DNA from: Sulfurovum sp.
GTDB lineage: Bacteria > Campylobacterota > Campylobacteria > Campylobacterales > Sulfurovaceae
Direction of reading: 5' to 3'
Assembly (NCBI GenBank): GCA_030634925.1
Contig: DAOVZV010000069.1
Location: 1-6,433 of the forward strand
Length of the DNA: 6,433 bases
This document shows, in pieces, positions 1-5,459 of the stretch; within the stretch, counting starts at the first letter, position 1; each line of letters starts with the position of its first letter. A program made the position numbers and the translations under genes. The notes below the pieces were generated by a model. The model was not told the origin of the DNA. It did not search any database and was given only the letters and a program-made list of their open reading frames with translations.

Positions 1-507
1 ATAATTATCTATAAAATATGCTCCAGCAGCCACAGGCTCACTTATAAGTTGTTTTAGGGGAAGATTTAACTCTTCAGTAATCTCTTTTATAATACCTCTT
101 GCTTGTATATCATCTTGTATCCATATTTCAGGAACAGTTAAAACCAAAGATTCTATTTTGGCTATATTTTGCTCTTTTATATATATCTCTAATAAAGTTT
201 TTATATAGAGTTTTGCTATATCTTTTGGTTTATTCTTATGGTAGTTATAGCTTATTAGTTTAGCATTATCTATCTCATGGAGTAAAATTTTAAAATTTGA
301 ATATGTTTGAGAATTTTCTCTAGTTAAACTACTCTTAGCTTCTTCACCTATATATATTTCACCATCTTCTTCAATAGATAGACATGATGGAATATAGTTA
401 TTGCCATCCGTTCCACCCATTTTCCAAGCTTCTATCGTTTTTGTAGATTTGTTATAAAAACTTAGTATTGAATTTGTTGTTCCAAAATCTAAACCTATCA
501 CTTTCAT
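1..507 (-). CDS. Hsp70/DnaK-like ATPase, N-terminal part (cut by window edge)
   Basis: This is the first 169 residues of an actin-fold Hsp70-family ATPase; the gene continues beyond the left edge. The phosphate-1 loop GLDFGTTNS is at residues 5-13, aligning with GIDLGTTNS of DnaK. K73 in NFKILL lies where DnaK has its catalytic Lys70. LVLTVPEIW (121-129) matches the DnaK AVITVPAYF stretch, and SEPVAAGAYF (156-165) matches NEPTAAALAYG, so E157 corresponds to DnaK Glu171. ATP-binding and hydrolysis residues in this half therefore look intact. The N-terminal third is otherwise divergent, so this is a specialised Hsp70-like protein rather than housekeeping DnaK. The start at 507 is set by AGAGGA (521-516), which lies in the last codons of the upstream gene, whose TAG ends only 5 nt before this ATG. 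Translation is probably coupled. Whether a substrate-binding domain follows cannot be seen. Confidence 0.9.
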   Translation of the reverse strand, partial: MKVIGLDFGTTNSILSFYNKSTKTIEAWKMGGTDGNNYIPSCLSIEEDGEIYIGEEAKSSLTRENSQTYSNFKILLHEIDNAKLISYNYHKNKPKDIAKLYIKTLLEIYIKEQNIAKIESLVLTVPEIWIQDDIQARGIIKEITEELNLPLKQLISEPVAAGAYFIDNY

Positions 508-512
508 AAATG

Positions 513-1688
513 CTATCCTCTTTTTATATTTTTAACTGTTTGGAAATCTCTTACACTCTCATCACCAGAACTATGATGTTGTGTACCTTCGGCACATTTT
601 GGTACTTGACAATCAACACCACTCTGACTAAGTCTATCAATCATATTTTGGAGTCTAGTCTGTTTAAAAGTTTCATCACTAACTTTATCAAAAAAATGAA
701 TATCTAATTTATTCTCTTTATTGCTGAGAGGAGTGATAATAGTTACAACTTCATCACCTCTAATATTTGTCATTTTAAGATGAATAGATGCTCTCTCATC
801 ATCTCCCTCAAAACAACTATCTTCAAGAGTAAAACCACTATCATCTAAAGAATTTATTATATCACTAGCCATATCACTTCTAAGTTGAGATAAAATAATC
901 GCCTCTTTTGCTTTTTGAGTAAGTCCTCTTACATCTGCTTGATATTGAGTTGATTTTTGAATTAACTCTTTAAAATCTTTAACTTCTATATTTTCACTAT
1001 GTTTTAAAAGAGTTTGTTGTATTAATGCTAACTCTTTTAATTTATATAACTCTCCATCACACCAAAAATCAATATCTACAACAAGTTCTTCACTTCCATC
1101 ATCTATATCAAAGGCTAGTTTTAAAGTTGTTTGAGCATCACATGTAGCTATTAGAGTAGTGTTGGATTTTACTGCCTCTTCAAAATAACTACTCCACTCA
1201 TTTTCAAACTCTTCTAATCTTACTTTGAGTTCACAAGCTTCTTGCCATAATGATTGAGAATTACTAATTGAAGCTTCATAAACTTCATTTTCGATGTTTA
1301 TACTACTAAATTCTAATTTTTGTTGAAGTTTTCTATATTCATTTGGAGAAAATTTATTATGTCTATAGCTATCTATTGTAACTAATGCGTCTTTGGCTTC
1401 ATCAAGCCAAGAAAGAGCTTGATTTCTTTTATTAGTCTCTTTTGCTTCTATACTCTCCACCAAATTATCAAGTCTATTATCCAATCTTTGAATATTAATC
1501 TCTTGTTGTTTTGATTTATATTTTATCTGCTTCATTTGATTGTTAAAATCACTTCTTAGTTGATGTTCTTGCTTATCTAACTGATGCTGAACTCTACTTT
1601 CAATATTTTCAACTTCTCTAGCTGAATTTATAAATTTATCATATTCTCTATCTGTTATTTGCACATAACTTACTTTTTGTCCACTCAT
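513..1688 (-). CDS. Coiled-coil protein of unknown function in the Hsp70-like cassette
   Basis: This is a 391-residue, soluble-looking protein with no signal peptide or membrane segment, and I do not recognise it as a named family. Residues about 15-90 are long, Gln/Lys/Glu/Arg-rich and helical, and probably form a coiled coil. A second helical stretch covers about 145-175. A short acidic beta-like segment (about 188-210, containing DIDDGSEELVVDIDFW) and more helix follow. A compact beta-rich part at about 283-335 (GDEVVTIITPLSN, then KLDIHFFDKV) ends in a basic tail. Near the C-terminus, C360 and C365 with H371-H372 form CX4CX5HH, a possible metal site. The start is supported by AAGGA at 1700-1696, 7 nt before the ATG. 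The gene follows the GIY-YIG gene by 22 nt and precedes the Hsp70-like gene by 5 nt. It might be a cofactor or client-recognition partner of the Hsp70-like protein; this is inference from context. Confidence 0.85.
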   Translation of the reverse strand: MSGQKVSYVQITDREYDKFINSAREVENIESRVQHQLDKQEHQLRSDFNNQMKQIKYKSKQQEINIQRLDNRLDNLVESIEAKETNKRNQALSWLDEAKDALVTIDSYRHNKFSPNEYRKLQQKLEFSSINIENEVYEASISNSQSLWQEACELKVRLEEFENEWSSYFEEAVKSNTTLIATCDAQTTLKLAFDIDDGSEELVVDIDFWCDGELYKLKELALIQQTLLKHSENIEVKDFKELIQKSTQYQADVRGLTQKAKEAIILSQLRSDMASDIINSLDDSGFTLEDSCFEGDDERASIHLKMTNIRGDEVVTIITPLSNKENKLDIHFFDKVSDETFKQTRLQNMIDRLSQSGVDCQVPKCAEGTQHHSSGDESVRDFQTVKNIKRG

Positions 1689-1710
1689 TGATTATTCCTT
1701 ATACTATATA

Positions 1711-2292
1711 TTATTTTCTACTATTCCAAATAGGTTCATTCTCCAAAATAAGCCGACTCTCCAACTCTTCTATCTGTTTATTATCACTCAAAACAAAAAG
1801 TTTTAATACTATACTCTCTTTATATTTAGTAAGCAAAGAATTTATCTTACAATTTGTGGATTGTCCATCTTTAAAACATTTTTTAGGAGAGATTTTTCCA
1901 TAGCCACTGTTTACTCTTTTTTTCATACTATCTCTACAACGACCTATATATTTTAGTTCATTATTTAGATAGTAAAAATAGACACCTTTTAAAGTATCTT
2001 GATTTTTATCTTTCAAAGAAAATATAGAGTATTCTAAATCTCCGTACTTATTTAGAAACTCTTTGTAAAACTCATCATTTAAAACTTTGAGCTTTAGTAA
2101 AAAATCACCTAGATTACTCTCTAAGTCTTCTGAATAGTTTTGTTTGACCATATCTGATAAAGAATTATATATTGAAGTAGATATAGTCTCTTGAAGTGTT
2201 TTGTTATTTTTATCTTTAAATATATTCGTGTAAAGTTCGGGTTCAAAATGTAGTGGTAGTTCTATGAGTTTATCATTTATATTATTCATCAT
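1711..2292 (-). CDS. GIY-YIG nuclease-fold protein
   Basis: This 193-residue protein has a C-terminal GIY-YIG domain of about 90 residues. The first half of the signature is GVYFYY (103-108) and the second is KYIGR (114-118). Basic residues R118, R120 and R126 follow, where the family has its catalytic arginine. Y131 lies in a GYGKISP stretch. A conserved-looking KDGQSTNC segment (141-148) comes next, and a glutamate near the end (E176, E178 or E184) could bind the metal ion. The family ends its core with an Asn, matched by N190 in PIWN. The first 100 residues are helical and unrecognised and may recognise DNA or a partner. Family members cut DNA with one divalent metal ion; the target here is unknown. 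The ATG at 2292 has no strong ribosome site of its own and overlaps the stop of the small ORF upstream as ATGA, so translation is probably coupled. A second ATG follows directly. Confidence 0.82.
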   Translation of the reverse strand: MMNNINDKLIELPLHFEPELYTNIFKDKNNKTLQETISTSIYNSLSDMVKQNYSEDLESNLGDFLLKLKVLNDEFYKEFLNKYGDLEYSIFSLKDKNQDTLKGVYFYYLNNELKYIGRCRDSMKKRVNSGYGKISPKKCFKDGQSTNCKINSLLTKYKESIVLKLFVLSDNKQIEELESRLILENEPIWNSRK

Positions 2293-2357
2293 CTAGCTTT
2301 CTGAAGTAGTATCTTTCTCTCTTTTTCTACTCTTTTTATAAGTTCATCAATTGACAT
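2289..2357 (-). CDS. 22-residue small ORF leading the GIY-YIG cassette
   Basis: An ATG at 2357 opens a 22-codon frame that stops with TGA at 2291-2289, overlapping the GIY-YIG start as ATGA. Before the ATG lies AAAGGAG (2369-2363) with 5-nt spacing, the strongest Shine-Dalgarno sequence in the cassette. A TATAAT box sits a further 21 nt upstream. The peptide starts MSIDELIKRVEKER and ends LLQKAR. It is highly charged (7 Lys/Arg, 4 Asp/Glu) and would form one amphipathic helix. It may be a genuine micro-protein, or a leader whose translation delivers ribosomes to the nuclease gene. It could also be the decayed remainder of a longer gene. The combination of ribosome site, overlap and spacing argues for real translation; function is unknown. 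Confidence 0.6.
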   Translation of the reverse strand: MSIDELIKRVEKERKILLQKAR

Positions 2358-2362
2358 TTTGA

Positions 2363-2369
2363 CTCCTTT
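2363..2369 (-). promoter_or_regulatory. Strong ribosome binding site of the 22-codon ORF
   Basis: AAAGGAG reads on the minus strand, 5 nt before the ATG at 2357. It is the only good Shine-Dalgarno sequence near the start of the cassette. The nuclease ATG at 2292 is preceded only by purine-poor sequence and AGAAAG. This site therefore decides that the transcript is first entered at the small ORF. Confidence 0.7.
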
Positions 2370-2389
2370 ATCTTTTGTAATATATCATA

Positions 2390-2395
2390 ATTATA
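2390..2395 (-). promoter_or_regulatory. Predicted sigma70 -10 box of the cassette
   Basis: A perfect TATAAT on the minus strand lies within GGATATAATTA (2398-2388). Transcription would start near 2383, giving a leader of about 25 nt before the small ORF. There is no TTGACA-like -35, which is usual for Campylobacterota, where the -10 with an upstream T-rich tract carries most of the signal. The same 11-mer surrounds the -10 of the amidase gene. Because the symporter gene upstream ends at 2422 on the same strand with no visible terminator, read-through from it is also possible. Confidence 0.5.
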
Positions 2396-2421
2396 TCCAA
2401 GTGATGAGAAATTATTTATCA

Positions 2422-3921
2422 TTATACTTCATCAACCCCACCAAACATCATAACCCCAAAAGCAATCCCACTCCCCAATAATATCTGCCATGCAAATCCT
2501 ATGCCTATTCCAAATGTGTATGGTTGTAAGATTAATACTGTTAGGAAGCCTGATATTAGGGCTATTGGTACGGTCGTGGCGTTGCCTCTGTTTGTGAATA
2601 TTACTGCTCCAAATACTCCTATTAGTCCTGTGTAGGCAAATGCCATTACTCCTAGTGCGAAGCTCAATAGTGGTAGGTCTGTGTATCTTTGCCAGTAGTA
2701 TGATAGCATCGCCATTAGTGATAGGGATATTGCGAATATTATTACTGCGTTGCGTCCTGCGTCTATGAAGTGGCTCTCATCTACTTCTGACCTCTTTAGT
2801 CTCCATGGTCGGTATAGGTCTTGTATCGCTACTGATGACATCGCTCCTAGTACGGAATTGGAGCTAGATAGTGCTGCTGATACTGCTCCTATGGTGACTA
2901 ATCCTCTCATACCATCAGGCATTTGGTGGAGTATGTAGTACATAAATATTGTGATTTTTTCTCCATCGAAGCTCTGTACTACTGTGCTATCAAAATGTGA
3001 AAGCTCTGGGTGTTGATAAAATAGATATAGCAAAAGTCCAATAGCCAAAAATAGTATAGCCACTGGGATAGTCATATATATACTCATCATTAGTGAGCGT
3101 TGGGCTTGTGACGCATTTTTGCATGATAAGGCTCTTTGGGTCATATCTTGGTCTAGTCCGTACGCTCCTATATTTAGTAGTAGCCAACCACCCATCAACG
3201 CCCATACAGAAAACCCTCCACTCATAGAAAAGTCAAACATTTTGAGCTTGTCATCTGCTTGTAGGGTGTTGATGATAGTAGAGAAGTCTGTATTTAGTGA
3301 TATATATAGATAGACCAATACGGCGATACCTGCACCGATATATGTAAATGCTTGGATAATATCAGAATATATGATTGATTTGACACCACCAAAGTATGTG
3401 TATGCCAATGCTCCTAGCATCAATATAGAGATAGATATAGCTACATGAGGTGGGCTAATATCCAAAAATAGTATCATAGATATAGCCAACGCTCCTATAT
3501 ATAATCTAGCTCCACTTGCAAACAGTCGTCCTATGAGAAACATCACTCCTGCTTGTTGTTTGGCACGGTTTCCGTATCGCTCTTCTAATAACTGATAGAC
3601 TGTGACGGCATTGATGGCATAATATCGTGGTATGAGGACTTTGGATACAAATAGTATAGCCAAAAAGGCAGATATATAAAATCCTATAAATGTAAGGTCT
3701 TTGGCATAAGAGTATTCAGGAGCTCCTAGAAATGTCGCGGCTGATTGAGAAGTAGCTAGTACAGATATAGCTACGGCTATTGATGGCATACTATTGCCAC
3801 CGAGGAAGTAGTCTCTACTACTCTTGACCTCAACCCTGCTCAATATCCAAGAAGAGATGATAAGTATAGCAAAATATATACCAAAGATAGACCAGTCTAA
3901 TATGCCAAATGCTGAGTTCAT
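2422..3921 (-). CDS. Sodium:solute symporter (SSS family)
   Basis: This 499-residue, strongly hydrophobic inner-membrane protein has about 13 predicted membrane segments, the normal size for the SSS family (TC 2.A.21). The first segment spans about residues 10-28. It is followed by the family-typical RDYFLGGNSMP (36-46) and SVLATSQSAATFLGAPEY (53-70) around the first core helix. The segment near 350-370, with ALSSSNSVLGAMSS followed by QDLYRP, matches the conserved Ser-rich helix that forms the Na2 sodium site. Transport is therefore probably sodium-coupled, but the solute cannot be read from sequence. The start ATG at 3921 shares one base with the amidase stop (TAATG). The site GAAGAAGAG just upstream is modest, which suggests translation by re-initiation. 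With an exported peptidoglycan amidase in front, a muropeptide sugar or peptide is a possible substrate; this is inference. Confidence 0.92.
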   Translation of the reverse strand: MNSAFGILDWSIFGIYFAILIISSWILSRVEVKSSRDYFLGGNSMPSIAVAISVLATSQSAATFLGAPEYSYAKDLTFIGFYISAFLAILFVSKVLIPRYYAINAVTVYQLLEERYGNRAKQQAGVMFLIGRLFASGARLYIGALAISMILFLDISPPHVAISISILMLGALAYTYFGGVKSIIYSDIIQAFTYIGAGIAVLVYLYISLNTDFSTIINTLQADDKLKMFDFSMSGGFSVWALMGGWLLLNIGAYGLDQDMTQRALSCKNASQAQRSLMMSIYMTIPVAILFLAIGLLLYLFYQHPELSHFDSTVVQSFDGEKITIFMYYILHQMPDGMRGLVTIGAVSAALSSSNSVLGAMSSVAIQDLYRPWRLKRSEVDESHFIDAGRNAVIIFAISLSLMAMLSYYWQRYTDLPLLSFALGVMAFAYTGLIGVFGAVIFTNRGNATTVPIALISGFLTVLILQPYTFGIGIGFAWQILLGSGIAFGVMMFGGVDEV

Positions 3922-4580
3922 TATCTCTTCTTCGGTGGTTTTTTGAGCTTCAAGTGTTTGACTTCTCTTCGTATATCTCTCATAAATTTAGCTCCTGGGT
4001 CGGATTTGCGTGTTCTGTATCCTTTGTCTAGTTCTAGCCATAGGGGAGTGCTTTCCATCTGTCTGTATTCGTGGTGACCTACTATGTATTCTATAGATGG
4101 ATATTTGGCTTTTAGGTATTTTACTAATTCCACATTGGCTCTTCTTTGGGCTTTGGTAAGGTCATCTTTTTTGTTTCCTCTGCCTCCTACATTTTCTACT
4201 CCTATGCTTGAGTAGTTGAGTCCTATTACATGCCTACCCATCCAGTTTTCTGGCATTAGTCTGTATATCGTACCATCTCTTGCTACCAAGAAGTGAGCTG
4301 ATACATTTAGGGCTGATGCTTTCATTATGTCTTTTCTATCAGATAGTAGTCTCTCTGGTTTGAGTCTATTAAATGATTTGTCAAAGCTCATCTCTGCTGT
4401 CCAGTGAAGTAGTATGATTTTGGGAGTTATCTTGATATTTCGGACTCTTTTGCCGTAGTGAGTCTTGATATACTCTTTGGTCATAGATATTCGTTTTTTG
4501 CCAAAATCTATGGGTTTGTCTATAATATGTATAGCATAAGAGTTGATTGATAGAAGTAGTATAAGTAGAAGTTTGTTCAT
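3921..4580 (-). CDS. Exported N-acetylmuramoyl-L-alanine amidase (Amidase_2/PGRP fold)
   Basis: The 219-residue enzyme is predicted to cleave the amide bond between N-acetylmuramic acid and the stem peptide of peptidoglycan. Residues 1-16 form a signal peptide ending SYA; there is no lipobox Cys, so it should be soluble in the periplasm. The Amidase_2 pattern is complete. H59 in ILLHWTA, H169 in VGHHEY and D194 in KSDPG are the expected zinc ligands. HFLVARDGTIYRL (96-108) and SIGVENVG (125-132) are the other hallmarks, with E129 at the usual catalytic Glu position. The Lys-rich tail (about 208-219) is unusual and may bind cell wall. The start has AGGA (4590-4587) at 6-nt spacing. Cytoplasmic AmpD has the same fold but no signal peptide; this one is closer in layout to periplasmic AmiD-like enzymes. 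It is followed directly by the symporter. Confidence 0.9.
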   Translation of the reverse strand: MNKLLLILLLSINSYAIHIIDKPIDFGKKRISMTKEYIKTHYGKRVRNIKITPKIILLHWTAEMSFDKSFNRLKPERLLSDRKDIMKASALNVSAHFLVARDGTIYRLMPENWMGRHVIGLNYSSIGVENVGGRGNKKDDLTKAQRRANVELVKYLKAKYPSIEYIVGHHEYRQMESTPLWLELDKGYRTRKSDPGAKFMRDIRREVKHLKLKKPPKKR

Positions 4581-4606
4581 CTGTTTTCCTGTTTATTATG
4601 TTGGTA

Positions 4607-4612
4607 ATTATA
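4607..4612 (-). promoter_or_regulatory. Predicted -10 box of the amidase-symporter unit
   Basis: TATAAT on the minus strand sits in GGATATAATTA (4615-4605), identical over 11 bases to the box in front of the small ORF. Transcription would start near 4600, about 20 nt before the amidase ATG at 4580. It is divergent from the hsrA promoter, whose -10 lies about 50 bp away, so the two promoters may influence each other. Confidence 0.5.
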
Positions 4613-4660
4613 TCCTATTTGAATAAATTTTAAAATAAATGAAAATTATTCTTTATTTTA

Positions 4661-4669
4661 TGTTATAAT
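4661..4669 (+). promoter_or_regulatory. Extended -10 promoter of hsrA/cosR
   Basis: TGTTATAAT is a perfect extended -10 (TGn followed by TATAAT at 4664-4669). It has T-rich sequence upstream (about 4647-4663) and no recognisable -35. The start of transcription would be near 4676, giving a leader of about 23 nt. The ribosome site AGGGG (4688-4692) lies 6 nt before the ATG. Confidence 0.6.
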
Positions 4670-4688
4670 ATTAAATAAAACTTAAATA
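4670..4688 (-). repeat. Tandem TATTTAAG/TATTTAAT repeat at 11-bp pitch, possible operator
   Basis: On the minus strand, TATTTAAG (4688-4681) and TATTTAAT (4677-4670) are near-identical half-sites, 7 of 8 bases alike, whose starts are 11 bp apart. OmpR/PhoB-type regulators bind head-to-tail half-sites with about this one-turn spacing. The pair covers the predicted transcription start of hsrA, so an HsrA dimer here could repress its own gene. The surrounding DNA is very AT-rich, so chance is a real alternative. Confidence 0.4.
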
Positions 4689-4698
4689 GGGGTTCACT

Positions 4699-5373
4699 AT
4701 GAGAATATTGACTATAGAAGAAAATGTGGAATTGGGAAAGATTATATCCTCTAAGGTTAGTGAGGAGAACTATCAACACGATTTGGCAGAAAATATGGGT
4801 GATGCAAAATACTATCTTGATATTAGAAATTATGACCTTGTACTTTTGGGATGGACAAAAGAACAAAAAAATATACTAGACTTTATATCTACTATCAAGA
4901 CAAATGCGTACAAGACATCTGTAATAGTATTATCAGATTTTGAAGACAAAGATAGCGAGATAAAAGCACTCAAAGCAGGTGCTGATGATTATATTAGAAA
5001 GCCTATTGATTTTGATATTATGCTCGTTCGTATGGAGGCTAAACTAAGATTTGGAGTATCCAATATCATAGAGATAGATGAGCTGATTATCAATCCTGAA
5101 GAGGAGAAGATTATATACCAAGGTGTAGAGATAGAGCTAAAGGGTAAACCATTTGAGGTATTGACTCATCTAGCTATGAACAAAGACCAAATAGTATCAA
5201 AAGAGCAACTTCTTGATGCGATTTGGGAAGAGCCTGAATTGGTAACTCCAAATGTAATAGAAGTGGCAATCAACCAAATCCGTCAAAAGATGGACAAACC
5301 TTTGGGTATTACTACTATAGAAACTGTGCGACGGCGTGGGTATAGATTCTGTTTTCCAAAAGAAATAAGTTAA
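4699..5373 (+). CDS. hsrA: Orphan OmpR-family response regulator HsrA/CosR
   Basis: This 224-residue regulator has an atypical receiver domain (about 1-115) and a winged-helix DNA-binding domain (about 124-220). The C-terminal half, from IIYQGVEIELKGKPFEVLTH through IVSKEQLLDAIWEEPE to the RRRGYRF wing, is near-identical, as I recall it, to H. pylori HP1043 (HsrA) and C. jejuni CosR. The recognition helix is about N185-M198. The receiver keeps the acidic pair E7-E8, S79 and K101. However, the phospho-acceptor position is G51 (YDLVLLGW) instead of Asp, so phosphorylation there is impossible. This fits the family, which acts without a partner kinase, and none is encoded nearby. In relatives it is essential or nearly so and controls oxidative stress, energy and growth genes. 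It is followed by the ferredoxin gene, the same order as in C. jejuni. Confidence 0.95.
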   Translation: MRILTIEENVELGKIISSKVSEENYQHDLAENMGDAKYYLDIRNYDLVLLGWTKEQKNILDFISTIKTNAYKTSVIVLSDFEDKDSEIKALKAGADDYIRKPIDFDIMLVRMEAKLRFGVSNIIEIDELIINPEEEKIIYQGVEIELKGKPFEVLTHLAMNKDQIVSKEQLLDAIWEEPELVTPNVIEVAINQIRQKMDKPLGITTIETVRRRGYRFCFPKEIS

Positions 5374-5422
5374 AAAAGAAATAAATATTTAATATTTAAT
5401 TTAAGAATAAGCTTTGTTCCGT

Positions 5423-5437
5423 TATAACTCGTATAAA
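5423..5437 (+). promoter_or_regulatory. Possible promoter of the ferredoxin gene
   Basis: The 86-bp gap after hsrA contains two -10-like hexamers, TATAAC (5423-5428) and TATAAA (5432-5437), either of which would give a short leader. GAGG (5449-5452) is the ribosome site, 7 nt before the ATG. Upstream (5381-5405) is an AT-rich run with TTTAAT at 5388 and 5395 and TTTAAG at 5400, resembling the repeats at the hsrA promoter but with irregular spacing. No hairpin with a T-tract was seen after hsrA, so co-transcription from hsrA is equally possible. Confidence 0.3.
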
Positions 5438-5459
5438 TAACACAATATGAGGTAAGAAA

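Noticed and set aside
510..707. 65-codon plus-strand frame opposite the end of the coiled-coil gene, and a similar one at 1688-1903 opposite the GIY-YIG gene
   Set aside because: AT-rich antisense frames without ribosome sites, fully covered by better supported minus-strand genes.
1711..2357. Nuclease plus 22-residue peptide read as a toxin-antitoxin pair
   Set aside because: The peptide is far shorter than known antitoxins, has no DNA-binding motif, and the unit continues into two more genes, so the label is not supported.
2396..2433. Weak inverted matches (TGAT...ATCA, GATGA...TCATC) around the symporter stop
   Set aside because: Stems of 4-5 bp with mismatched loops are expected by chance in such AT-rich DNA and lack a T-run.
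2750..3313. Several 60-70-codon frames overlapping the symporter gene on both strands
   Set aside because: The symporter reading explains the DNA with family motifs throughout; the others have no motif or ribosome site.
3420..3800. Recurrent short words such as agatatagctac and cgctcctag inside the symporter gene
   Set aside because: They encode repeated Ala-Ile-Ser and Leu-Gly-Ala patterns of membrane helices and have irregular spacing; this is codon reuse and not a DNA repeat array.
5374..5410. AT-rich palindrome-like run after hsrA considered as a terminator
   Set aside because: The pairing is A/T only, with no GC stem and no following T-tract, so a rho-independent terminator is not supported.
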